A DNA stretch of 64,000 nucleotides from Maribellus sp. YY47 (GTDB lineage: Bacteria; Bacteroidota; Bacteroidia; Bacteroidales; Prolixibacteraceae): NCBI RefSeq assembly GCF_023111095.1, contig NZ_JALGYW010000003.1, positions 131,446 to 195,445 of the forward strand. The letters are read 5' to 3'. Position 1 is the first letter of the stretch, and every line of letters starts with the position of its first letter. Of the stretch, positions 52,428-60,707 are shown piece by piece. Made by a program: the position numbers and the translations under genes. The notes below the pieces were generated by a model, which searched no databases, was not told the origin of the DNA, and saw only the letters and a list, made by a program, of their open reading frames with translations.

Positions 52428-52435
52428 TATCTTTG
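52428..52435 (+). promoter_or_regulatory. -7 box of the methyltransferase gene
   Basis: TATCTTTG matches TAnnTTTG. Transcription from here would give a leader of about 200 nt. Confidence 0.65.
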
Positions 52436-52481
52436 CACCATCTAAAAATTTTGGATGTTTAAAATTAATTCGGATCTGGTG

Positions 52482-52618
52482 AAGTAAATAACTCCGGGTA
52501 ATAATCAGGAGTTATCACTTATTTTATCCGGGCATATTCTTGCCCCGGACTATTTTCATTTTATATATTTTCTAACAAACACGAAGCAATAATAAAATTA
52601 AGAAAATAGAATGCTTCG
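52482..52618 (+). other. Structured 5' leader of the methyltransferase gene (candidate RNA regulator)
   Basis: Three stems in order. Stem 1 is AAGT-ATAACTCC with GGAGTTAT-ACTT (52482-52495, 52508-52520), with a small internal bulge. Stem 2 is TCCGGG/CCCGGA (52527-52532, 52544-52549), followed by a U-rich tail as in an attenuator. Stem 3 is CGAAGCA/TGCTTCG (52582-52588, 52612-52618) close to the start codon. I cannot match it to a known riboswitch class. The remainder of the gap, 52314-52427, is plain AT-rich sequence. Confidence 0.5.
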
Positions 52619-52641
52619 GGTACCAATTAATTTTAAATACC

Positions 52642-53415
52642 ATGAGTAACGAAATTAAATCAATTCACGAGTTTGACTTAAATATCATCTGCGAATATTA
52701 CGCCACTGTGGAAAGACAGGGTCCGGGTAGTCCGGAAATTACCTTAAAAGCTTTGAGTTTCATAGAAGGGCTTACACCTGAATCGCGTATCGTCGACATA
52801 GGCTGTGGAACAGGCGGACAAACGATGACACTAGCTAAAAACACCTCAGGACAAATCACAGGAGTTGACTTATTTCCCCTGTTCATTCAGCTTTTTAACG
52901 AGAACGCACAAAAAAACAACGTTCACGACAGAGTGAAAGGTGTAGTGGGTTCAATGGACAATCTTTCTTTTCAGAACGAGGAGTTAGACCTTATTTGGGC
53001 TGAAGGATCGATTTACAACATTGGCTTTGAAAGGGGAATTAACGAATGGCGCAAATTTCTCAAACCAGGTGGTTACATCGCAGTATCGGAAGGAACGTGG
53101 TTTACCGACCACCGTCCGCAGGAAATCGAAGATTTCTGGATGGATGCTTATCCTGAAATTGACACTATCCCGCAAAAAGTAATGCAAATGCAGAAAGCCG
53201 GATACATTCCTGTTGCAACCTTTATTTTACCCGAAAACTGTTGGACGGATCATTTCTTTGCACCGCAAGTTGAAGCTCAGAAGAATTTTCTGAAAAAACA
53301 CGCCGGAAGTAAACCTGTAGAAGAGTTTATTGCTAACCAGCGGCACGAAACCGTGTTATATAATAAATACAAAGCGTTTTACGGTTATGTTTTTTATATC
53401 GGCAGGAAGATCTAA
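52642..53415 (+). CDS. Class I SAM-dependent methyltransferase
   Basis: A 257-residue soluble enzyme. Motif I is [15 protein letters not shown] at about residue 51, the acidic end of strand 2 is GVDLFP, and motif IV/post-IV reads [15 protein letters not shown] and [11 protein letters not shown]. Close homologues are frequent in gut Bacteroidota; some are annotated as small-molecule methyltransferases of unknown substrate. It is a single gene behind a long structured leader, which suggests control at the RNA level. Confidence 0.9.
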   Translation: MSNEIKSIHEFDLNIICEYYATVERQGPGSPEITLKALSFIEGLTPESRIVDIGCGTGGQTMTLAKNTSGQITGVDLFPLFIQLFNENAQKNNVHDRVKGVVGSMDNLSFQNEELDLIWAEGSIYNIGFERGINEWRKFLKPGGYIAVSEGTWFTDHRPQEIEDFWMDAYPEIDTIPQKVMQMQKAGYIPVATFILPENCWTDHFFAPQVEAQKNFLKKHAGSKPVEEFIANQRHETVLYNKYKAFYGYVFYIGRKI

Positions 53416-53452
53416 ACCACTGAATTCCTGATTTTCACAAATAAAATTGTGT

Positions 53453-53505
53453 CGAACTCCTGCCTTTCCGGATGAAACAAACCGGCAAGGAAGAACAGGA
53501 GTTCG
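53453..53505 (+). terminator. Long hairpin behind the methyltransferase gene
   Basis: CGAACTCCTG (53453-53462) pairs with CAGGAGTTCG (53496-53505), and CCTT-CCGG with CCGG-AAGG inside. No T-run follows, so it may act as a transcript-end protector or a factor-dependent stop. Confidence 0.5.
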
Positions 53506-53631
53506 TCCATCGATTTTAGTCCTTACTGTCCGTTTAAACTTTCCGTTTCTCCCCAACAAAAAACAAATTATAGAAAGCCACTCTACTTCTTGAGAAATCA
53601 TTCGTATTTTGGGCTTTCTAAACAACTTTAT

Positions 53632-54669
53632 ATGGAAACCAGCAAAAAGATTTACATTTTTCTGATTCTTGTCATCGCAGTGATTGTGTGTATTTATGCC
53701 CAATCGATCATCATCCCGTTTGTGCTTGCCATTTTGTTCTGGTTCCTGATTCGGGTGATCAAAAAGCTACTTTCACGAGTAAGATTTATTGGCCGCCTGC
53801 CAAGATGGATCCTCACGCTTTTTTCATCGCTGGTATTGATCGGCTTTTTGGTTCTCACGGTTACCATGATTTCAAGCAATATCTCCGAATTATCAAAAAC
53901 GCTTCCGCAATACGAAGCCAACGTAAAACAAATCACCGCAACTATCAACCAGACGTTTAATATTGACCTGGTTTCGTTACTTGGCGATTTCTCGAAAGAC
54001 ATAAAATTCGGAACCATGTTATCGTCGTTGCTTTCAACGCTGACATCGCTGTTTGGCAACGCATTTACGGTGTTGCTTTACCTCCTCTTTTTGTTGCTCG
54101 AAGAGCCCATTTTCCCAAAAAAGTTGAGGGCCATGTATCCCGACGAAAAAAGGTACCAACACATGAACGAACTGGTGAATAAAATAGATCATTCGATTGG
54201 AAATTACATCGCACTGAAAACACTTACCAGTATCATGACCGGTGTGATGAGTTACGTCGCACTTCTGCTTATCGGTGTAGATGCACCGCTCTTTTGGGCT
54301 TTCCTGATTTTTGTACTGAATTTTATCCCCACCATCGGTTCGCTGATCGCGACAGCTTTCCCTACACTTTTTGCGGTTTTGCAATTTGGAGAATTGGGTC
54401 CCGGCTTGTGGGTTTTGGCCGTGGTTGGTGTCATCCAGATGGTAATCGGAAACGTGGTGGAACCTCGCCTGATGGGTAATTCATTAAACATCAGTCCGCT
54501 GGTGGTTTTCCTTACACTGGCCATTTGGGGCATGATCTGGGGAATTTCGGGGATGTTGCTCAGTGTTCCGATAACTGTAATCTTAATCATCATTATGTCT
54601 GAATTTCCGGGAACAAAGCCCTTCGCCATTTTACTCAGTCAGAACGGAACGGCAAACGACACACAATAG
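53632..54669 (+). CDS. AI-2E family (YdiK/PerM-like) membrane permease
   Basis: A 345-residue inner-membrane protein with about eight helices. Family features are an N-terminal pair of helices (IYIFLILVIAVIVCIYAQSIIIPFVLAILFW, in parts VIVCIYAQS and IPFVLAILFWFLI), a soluble helical stretch at about residues 90-150, and the conserved C-terminal LNFIPTIGSLIATAFP and VVEPRLMGNSLNISPLVV. Members were named for AI-2 export by TqsA, but others move Na+/H+ or unknown substrates. The ATG at 53632 is used; a TTG 14 codons upstream adds no conserved residues. Confidence 0.92.
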   Translation: METSKKIYIFLILVIAVIVCIYAQSIIIPFVLAILFWFLIRVIKKLLSRVRFIGRLPRWILTLFSSLVLIGFLVLTVTMISSNISELSKTLPQYEANVKQITATINQTFNIDLVSLLGDFSKDIKFGTMLSSLLSTLTSLFGNAFTVLLYLLFLLLEEPIFPKKLRAMYPDEKRYQHMNELVNKIDHSIGNYIALKTLTSIMTGVMSYVALLLIGVDAPLFWAFLIFVLNFIPTIGSLIATAFPTLFAVLQFGELGPGLWVLAVVGVIQMVIGNVVEPRLMGNSLNISPLVVFLTLAIWGMIWGISGMLLSVPITVILIIIMSEFPGTKPFAILLSQNGTANDTQ

Positions 54670-54829
54670 AATTTCCTACTTCAAACAATCAAATCAAACT
54701 AGTTGGCTTTCAGTTCCGTTGGTTTGATTATCGGATAAAAACAGCAAACTCAGTTATCTGAATCATCCTGTTTTTTGCCCATTTTATTGTACCTTCAACT
54801 GATTTTTAACAGAACGAAAAAACGCATTC

Positions 54830-56284
54830 ATGAAAACATTGTCACAATTAGAACCGCAACCGCTGTTCAATTATTTCGAAGCGATTTGCCAGGTGCCGCG
54901 GCCGTCAAAAAAAGAAGAAAAAATCAGGCAATTCCTGCTCGACTTTGCCTCGAAAAACGGGTTGGAAAGTAAAACCGATACTATTGGCAACGTGCTGATT
55001 TTGAAACCGGCGACTCCCGGAAGAGAAAAAACACCAACGGTAATTCTGCAAACTCATATGGACATGGTTTGCGAAAAAAACTCTGACAAGGTTTTCGACT
55101 TCGATAACGATGCCATTGAACCCATGGTAGTAGATGGATGGGTAAAAGCCAACGGTACCACATTGGGTGCCGATTGCGGCATTGGAATAGCCGCTCAGTT
55201 GGCGGTGCTGACTTCCACCGACATTCAACACGGCCCGATTGAGTGCCTGATCACGGTTGACGAGGAAACCGGTTTATCCGGTGCCTTTGCGCTGCAACCG
55301 GGCTTTTTGAGTGGCGATATTTTACTCAACCTGGATTCGGAAGACGAAGGCGAACTTTTTATCGGTTGCGCCGGTGGTGTCGACACCCTGGCTGTTTTCA
55401 GTTACCAGCCGGAAAAAGTCCCCACAGGTTCGGTAGCTTTAAAAATCTCCGTTTCCGGACTACTCGGAGGACATTCGGGAGATGACATTCATAAAAACCG
55501 CGGGAATGCCAATAAAATTCTAAATCGCTTTTTGTGGAAGTTCTCCAATGCGTTTAACGCCCGGCTTTCCGATTTTAATGGAGGAAACCTGCGGAACGCC
55601 ATTGCCCGTGAGGCTTTCGGAATTGTAACCATTCCTGCAGGTCAGCAAAAAGATGTGCTTGCAGCTTTTGAAAATCTTTCTTCAGCTATTAAAAATGAAT
55701 TTGAATTTGCGGAAAGCAAGCTTCAGATCAAATGCGAAGATGTTAGTATTCCAGAAAGCGTGATTGACAGCCAAACACAATCGAACCTGCTGAATGCGAT
55801 TTATGCCTGTCCGCACGGCGTGCTGGAAATGAGCTCGCGCATGGACGGAATGGTGGAAACATCAACCAATCTGGCCTCTGTAAAATTTCAGGAAAACCAT
55901 CAAATTGTAGTGACGACCAGCCAGCGCAGTGAACTGGAAAGCCGGAAATACTATGCCGCAGAGACCATCGAAGCGGTTTTCAAACTGGCAGGCGCAACGG
56001 TTAGTCATTCCGATGGTTATCCGGGCTGGGCTCCCAACCCGAATTCTGAAGTGTTAAAGATTACCGTGGATTCCTACAAAAAACTATTCGGCACCGATCC
56101 CATCGTGCGCTCGATCCATGCCGGTTTGGAATGTGGTTTATTCCTCGAAAAATACCCGCATCTCGACATGGTTTCGTTTGGCCCCACCATTCGCGGAGCC
56201 CATTCGCCCGACGAACGGCTGGACATTGAAACCACTGGCAAATTCTGGAAACACCTGGTGGATGTATTGGGAAACATTCAATGA
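54830..56284 (+). CDS. pepD: Aminoacyl-histidine dipeptidase (beta-alanyl-histidine dipeptidase)
   Basis: A 484-residue cytoplasmic zinc peptidase of family M20. Metal and catalytic residues are visible: H76 and D78 (QTHMDMV), D115 (GADCGIGIA) and E145/E146 (VDEETGLSGA). The C-terminus shows SIHAGLECGLF and GPTIRGAHSPDERL. It cleaves Xaa-His and other unblocked dipeptides. It is a single gene, with a hairpin behind the stop. Confidence 0.96.
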   Translation: MKTLSQLEPQPLFNYFEAICQVPRPSKKEEKIRQFLLDFASKNGLESKTDTIGNVLILKPATPGREKTPTVILQTHMDMVCEKNSDKVFDFDNDAIEPMVVDGWVKANGTTLGADCGIGIAAQLAVLTSTDIQHGPIECLITVDEETGLSGAFALQPGFLSGDILLNLDSEDEGELFIGCAGGVDTLAVFSYQPEKVPTGSVALKISVSGLLGGHSGDDIHKNRGNANKILNRFLWKFSNAFNARLSDFNGGNLRNAIAREAFGIVTIPAGQQKDVLAAFENLSSAIKNEFEFAESKLQIKCEDVSIPESVIDSQTQSNLLNAIYACPHGVLEMSSRMDGMVETSTNLASVKFQENHQIVVTTSQRSELESRKYYAAETIEAVFKLAGATVSHSDGYPGWAPNPNSEVLKITVDSYKKLFGTDPIVRSIHAGLECGLFLEKYPHLDMVSFGPTIRGAHSPDERLDIETTGKFWKHLVDVLGNIQ

Positions 56285-56314
56285 TTTGCCTGAAATAAAA
56301 CCGAATTTCATAAT

Positions 56315-56343
56315 GCGCTTAGCGGCTTAAAGCCGCCAGGCGC
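56315..56343. terminator. Hairpin between convergent pepD and AsmA-like genes
   Basis: GCGGCTT (56322-56328) and AAGCCGC (56330-56336) form a perfect stem, with outer GCGC/GCGC pairing. Only short T runs flank it. Confidence 0.55.
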
Positions 56344-56396
56344 TTATTCCATATATTGAAAAACCTTATTTACCAACTCCCAACCACTTCAATAAT

Positions 56397-57665
56397 CTAA
56401 AATTCAAACCCTTTTATGGTAGGTCGGGCAAGTTTTCCGCTTAATTCCAAAACGATTACATCGTCTTCTCGCGGAACATCTTTGCCCACATACTGTTCAA
56501 AAGTCTTCAGCATCTCTTCCAATTCGGGCGCCAGGTTTTTTACTTTTACGGTTGCCTCTTTTATCGCAGAATTGGCCGGATTTAACGGATCCATATCCAC
56601 ATCGGCAAAAACATCCGCGTCCAGTAAGGAGCTTTTTATTTGAGTATTTGTTATGCTTAGTTTTTTATCGTTTAATCGATAATTGACATCCAGCTTTTCA
56701 ATATCAAAATTATTGAAGGATATTTTCGACCGGGATGCACCCTTATTTTCCTTTCCTCCACTATTGTGTACACTTAAGTTTACAACCTCCAGTTTCATTT
56801 CACCTTCCGGAAAACCTTTATTCGCGAATAAAACCGTTGAATTTGTGTCGAACCGCAGTTTATCCATGCTAAATTTCCCCTTATTCCCATTTTTATCTTC
56901 CCATTCAAAATCTTTTGGATGCAAAATCAAGCTGGCCTCCATTTTAGTTCTTTCGGGCATAAAATCCGACATGCCTTTCCCATCAAATTTAAAAGTCGCG
57001 TTTCCCGTGTAGGAAAGAACCGGCGATTTAATCGAAAATTCCTTAATATCCAGTTCTCCCGAATCGGCCATATAAACAATTGTATAACTTCCCTTATCAA
57101 TCTCAGTAAACTGATTCAGCAATTCGGAAACCGCGGGCTGCTTGTATAAATCACCGGGCATATGAGCTTTTAATCCCGAAAATGAAAGTTGCAGTTCTTG
57201 ATTTTGATCAGGAAAACGTTCTGCCAGATTTTGAAAATCAGCTTTTGTCAGATGCCCGTTAAAATCGATTGTGATGTCATCAAGCATGGCCAGTAAAACG
57301 GAATCATTTCTCAGAATTTCAGGCTGAACCAGGGTTAATCCAAATGAATTGATCTCTTTAAATTCGGTACTATCCAGCATACTAAGTGCCTCACCATACG
57401 GAATATCAATGGCTATAGTTTTGCATCGAAACATATTTTCTCTATTCAGGTCAGAAACTGAAACATCGATCATTTTCACCTTTGAAAACAGTGGATTTAC
57501 TTTCACTTTAGCATAACTGACTGATACCGGAGCTTCGCTTTGCGAAATTTTAGCCTTTAGTTGTGTATCAATCTCTTTGGCTATTTTGTTCCCGTAAATT
57601 CCGTTAGCGACAAAAACGACAACAATCAGAATAATGACAACGGGCAGAATGATTTTCTTTTTCAT
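56397..57665 (-). CDS. AsmA-like membrane-anchored protein
   Basis: A 422-residue protein with one N-terminal membrane helix (residues about 4-23) and a long periplasmic part. Stretches such as YAKVKVNPLFSKVKMIDVSVSD and LDVNYRLNDKKLSITNTQIKSSLLDADVF (seen as VNYRLNDKKLSI, SSLLDADVFADVD) follow the repeating beta pattern of AsmA/YdgA-type proteins, which are thought to form grooves for phospholipid or substrate transfer between membranes. The assignment to a named family is uncertain. It is convergent to pepD and divergent from the GH28 gene. Confidence 0.6.
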   Translation of the reverse strand: MKKKIILPVVIILIVVVFVANGIYGNKIAKEIDTQLKAKISQSEAPVSVSYAKVKVNPLFSKVKMIDVSVSDLNRENMFRCKTIAIDIPYGEALSMLDSTEFKEINSFGLTLVQPEILRNDSVLLAMLDDITIDFNGHLTKADFQNLAERFPDQNQELQLSFSGLKAHMPGDLYKQPAVSELLNQFTEIDKGSYTIVYMADSGELDIKEFSIKSPVLSYTGNATFKFDGKGMSDFMPERTKMEASLILHPKDFEWEDKNGNKGKFSMDKLRFDTNSTVLFANKGFPEGEMKLEVVNLSVHNSGGKENKGASRSKISFNNFDIEKLDVNYRLNDKKLSITNTQIKSSLLDADVFADVDMDPLNPANSAIKEATVKVKNLAPELEEMLKTFEQYVGKDVPREDDVIVLELSGKLARPTIKGFEF

Positions 57666-58006
57666 AAGTTAATCTTGGTTTTTGAGTGTTTTTTGAGTTT
57701 ATGTTAAAACTATAACAGGCAATTTACAGAATAAAATAATACTGATCATAATAAACATTCATTTGCCAGCACATACACTAAAACTACCAATCCATGCATT
57801 TTTAGTACCTCCAAACGAGAATTCATTACACCGAAAGGACGGTCAAAAGTAGAAAATCGTAACCCACAAACTACCGGTTTTTAACAAAGTTGCTTATTTT
57901 TAAAGTACAATACGATGATTTGCATGATATAAACCAGAAACAAATGAAACGAGCATGTTAAACAACTACATCTTAGAGAATTATTAAAAATACACACGAG
58001 TCCCGT

Positions 58007-58020
58007 CCGTCAGCTGACGG
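58007..58020. repeat. Intergenic palindrome CCGTCAGCTGACGG
   Basis: A perfect 14-bp palindrome inside CCCGTCCGTCAGCTGACGGG. It lies in the 480-bp gap 57666-58145, which shows no gene; the remainder carries two loosely similar GAAACGAGCATG and GAAATGAGCATG segments. Palindromes of this wording are frequent in other Bacteroidota genomes as scattered intergenic repeats. Confidence 0.6.
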
Positions 58021-58145
58021 GCCGTTGAAAACAAACAATTTTAATAGTATGAAATGAGCATGATAATGAGATTCACACCAAACTACATGATTAAATCTCA
58101 TGCGAATTCCATCTGTTACCGTGTAAAGATTAAAAATTTAAACAG

Positions 58146-59489
58146 ATGAAAAAACCAGGAATCTTTCGGACGCCCCTCATTCTTTCAATAATTTTCATGA
58201 CAATCATTGGAGTGTCGTGCCGGATGGAAGATACTTTTCCGGACGGGACAGTGATTCCCGCCTGGTTGGCCGATACAACGAAAACCGATCCCATTGGCCT
58301 GGGAAGAAGATATTACATCAGCGACGCCGGCGCCATTGGTGACGATTTCACCATGAACACCAAAATCATTCAGCAACTCATCGACAGTGTTTCGTCGAGT
58401 GGAGGTGGAGTAATTGTGTTCACTCCGGGAGTCTACAAAAGCGGGGCGCTGTTTTTCAAGCCCAATACGCATTTGCGTTTGGAGATAGGCGCTGTGCTCA
58501 AGGGTTCTGACAATATTGAAGATTACCCCATACAAGCATCGCGGATGGAAGGCCAAAACCTGGATTACTACCCGGCACTGGTAAATGCATACAAAGTTCC
58601 GGGCTTCACGATTACCGGAGCAGGGACGATCGACGGAAACGGGAAAAAATACTGGGAAGCTTTTTGGCAACGCCGACAGGAAAATCCTCAATGCACCAAC
58701 CTCGAAGTTTCGCGGCCACGACTGGTTTTTATCCGCGAATGTGATGATGTGAGAATTGAAGATGTACATTTGGTAAACTCAGGGTTCTGGACGGCACATC
58801 TTTACCAGTGCAATCGCGTTAAAATACTCGGCGCTTATATTTTTGCACCACGCGAGCCCATTCCTGCACCAAGTTCAGATGCCATCGATCTGGATGTTTG
58901 CTCCGATGTGTTGATCAACGGCTGTTACATGTCGGTAAACGACGATGCCATTGCGCTAAAAGGCGGGAAAGGACCGTGGGCCGATAAAGATCCCAACAAC
59001 GGACCCAATACAAACATTTTGATTCAAAACAACACCTTTGGATTTTGCCATTCAGCGCTTACCTGCGGAAGTGAATCGATTCACAACCGGAACATTATCA
59101 TGCGCGACTGCAAAGTGGAGGACGTTGCACGTTTAATTCATTTAAAAATGAGGCCGGACACGCCACAGTTGTACGAATACATTACGCTGGAACGGATCAC
59201 GGGAAGTGGTGACAATTGCATCTACATTCGACCGTGGACTCAGTTTTACGATTTGAAGGACCGCAAAACACCACCACCATCGGTTTCCGAAAATATCACC
59301 TTCAAATACATTACTATGAAGGTTAAAAGCTTTACCAAAATCGGGATGACCGAAAACGACCACCTCAAAAATTTTACTTTTGAAAACATGACAATCGACG
59401 CAGAAGATCCTCAGATAGAAACCTCGGTTTTTGAAGGACTGAAAATGAAAAATGTAGTGGTAAACGGGGAGCTTGTGAAAGCCAAATAA
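58146..59489 (+). CDS. Glycoside hydrolase family 28 (polygalacturonase-like) lipoprotein
   Basis: A 447-residue exported lipoprotein; the signal peptide ends IIGVSC with the lipobox Cys at residue 25. A parallel beta-helix follows. The N-terminal part (YYISDAGAIGDDFTMNTKIIQQLIDS) and the catalytic segments SSDAIDLDVC and VNDDAIALKGGKG carry the three conserved Asp of GH28. In place of the usual GHG segment it has FCHSALTCGSE. It should act on pectin-type chains, polygalacturonate or rhamnogalacturonan. No pectin PUL genes are adjacent. Confidence 0.92.
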   Translation: MKKPGIFRTPLILSIIFMTIIGVSCRMEDTFPDGTVIPAWLADTTKTDPIGLGRRYYISDAGAIGDDFTMNTKIIQQLIDSVSSSGGGVIVFTPGVYKSGALFFKPNTHLRLEIGAVLKGSDNIEDYPIQASRMEGQNLDYYPALVNAYKVPGFTITGAGTIDGNGKKYWEAFWQRRQENPQCTNLEVSRPRLVFIRECDDVRIEDVHLVNSGFWTAHLYQCNRVKILGAYIFAPREPIPAPSSDAIDLDVCSDVLINGCYMSVNDDAIALKGGKGPWADKDPNNGPNTNILIQNNTFGFCHSALTCGSESIHNRNIIMRDCKVEDVARLIHLKMRPDTPQLYEYITLERITGSGDNCIYIRPWTQFYDLKDRKTPPPSVSENITFKYITMKVKSFTKIGMTENDHLKNFTFENMTIDAEDPQIETSVFEGLKMKNVVVNGELVKAK

Positions 59490-59491
59490 TC

Positions 59492-59980
59492 TTAATCCGG
59501 TTTATTGAAATAAAGCGAATGCAAGATACATTTTGACTTTCCAGAGTTATTTCCCGGAACCATCCGGATTTGCAAGGTATGCTTTCTGTTTTTCAAGCCG
59601 GATTCCAGCGTGAAATACCAAAGTTTGTTTTCAGAAGTCCTTTCGCTCTTCAAATCGAGTCGTTCCCAATCGGCCTCATCCACACTAAACTCCATTGCAC
59701 CTTCACTCCGTTCTGAAACCGAAATGCCCACAGCATTTCCGCTGAATTGAAATTTAACGATTTTACCGGGATACTCCCCCACCAAAACAGCTCCTGCTAT
59801 ACCATTGCCGGTTACTGATGGGGAATTCTCAATAAAAGTCCATCCCTTAATAGCTTTGGGAGGTTGCGGCGCTACAAAAACGGGATCAGAAAAAACAGTA
59901 ACATCCACTTTTCCCTGATCTTGTGCTGATGCATGAAAGAGACAAAACAACGTCAATATTGCAAAAACAAGCTTCTTCAT
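59492..59980 (-). CDS. Small secreted jelly-roll-like protein (CE2 N-terminal domain type)
   Basis: A 162-residue exported protein with a clean signal peptide (MKKLVFAILTLFCLFHASAQ). The mature part (FQFSGNAVGISVSERSEGAMEFSVDEADWERLDL, in parts FSGNAVGISV and MEFSVDEADWERLDL, then YFTLESGLKNRKHTLQIRM) resembles the N-terminal carbohydrate-binding-like domain that precedes SGNH esterase modules in Bacteroidota, but no esterase module follows here. It could bind sugars on its own. It converges with the GH28 gene, with stops two bases apart. Confidence 0.6.
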   Translation of the reverse strand: MKKLVFAILTLFCLFHASAQDQGKVDVTVFSDPVFVAPQPPKAIKGWTFIENSPSVTGNGIAGAVLVGEYPGKIVKFQFSGNAVGISVSERSEGAMEFSVDEADWERLDLKSERTSENKLWYFTLESGLKNRKHTLQIRMVPGNNSGKSKCILHSLYFNKPD

Positions 59981-59992
59981 ACCATAATTTTA

Positions 59993-60565
59993 TTATTTCC
60001 ACTCCGTCAGGGCACGCACATCTCCCCTTCCCGGTGAAGGATACTCCATCATGATTTCGCCAACATAAAAGAAACCGAGTATTTTCTGTCCCGACTGAAT
60101 GTCGAGTACCTCATCAAACAACTCCATAAAACCGGGTGTTGCCCAAAATGCGCCCAGACCTTTTTCGGTAGCCGTTAACCACATGTTTTGAACCGCAATC
60201 GATACTGCCGCAACTTCTTCCCACTCGGGTAATCGCTTAGAAGGATCAAATTGAACGATAATAGCAATAGCAACCGGCACTTTCTGCAGGTTTCCCACAA
60301 ACTTGGCAATTTTATCTTCTGCAACCGGGTAACCTTCCCCATGTTTTGCTTCCAGAATCCGGTGGCAATCTTCCGCCATTTTTTGCTTCGACTCCCCTGT
60401 GTAAACTTTAAAACGCCAGGGTTCTGTTTTCTTGTGGTTAGGCGCCCACGAAGCATTCTCCAGCAGCTCTTCAATGACTTCCTTTGAGATCTCTTTTTTC
60501 ATCAGCATCCCGGGAGGTGTAGCCCTTCGTGCCTTTATAATTTCAGAAATAGATTTGTAATTCAT
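59993..60565 (-). CDS. Nitroreductase family flavoprotein
   Basis: A 190-residue FMN-dependent oxidoreductase like E. coli YdjA. Family features: IIKARRATPPG at the start (FMN phosphate contact), LENASWAPNHKKTEPWRF, the central AVSIAVQNMWLTATEKGLGAFWATPG and C-terminal GFFYVGEIM. The physiological substrate is unknown; reduction of nitroaromatics or quinones is common in the family. It lies 12 bp upstream of the jelly-roll protein gene in the same direction. Confidence 0.93.
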   Translation of the reverse strand: MNYKSISEIIKARRATPPGMLMKKEISKEVIEELLENASWAPNHKKTEPWRFKVYTGESKQKMAEDCHRILEAKHGEGYPVAEDKIAKFVGNLQKVPVAIAIIVQFDPSKRLPEWEEVAAVSIAVQNMWLTATEKGLGAFWATPGFMELFDEVLDIQSGQKILGFFYVGEIMMEYPSPGRGDVRALTEWK

Positions 60566-60707
60566 AATAAAGTTAGTTGAAAACAGAAAAACACAGTACC
60601 CGTGAAAAAGTTGTATAAAAAAGACAAAACATCACCCGGTCAGGACCTTTCTTTGCCCAACTATTTCCTTGTTCAACTAACTGAATGAATATTACCCGAA
60701 TGAAACC

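Noticed and set aside
52482-52618. Assigning the leader to a known SAM or SAH riboswitch
   Set aside because: None of the conserved core sequences of those classes could be found; only generic stems are seen.
57830-57860. AAAGGACGGTC as a second copy of the ric/norZ operator
   Set aside because: Only one half resembles the arm, the spacing is wrong, and no stress gene follows.
33061-59489. A polysaccharide utilisation locus from GH92, DUF1080 and GH28
   Set aside because: The three genes are far apart, have separate transcription units, and no SusC/SusD pair or hybrid regulator is present.
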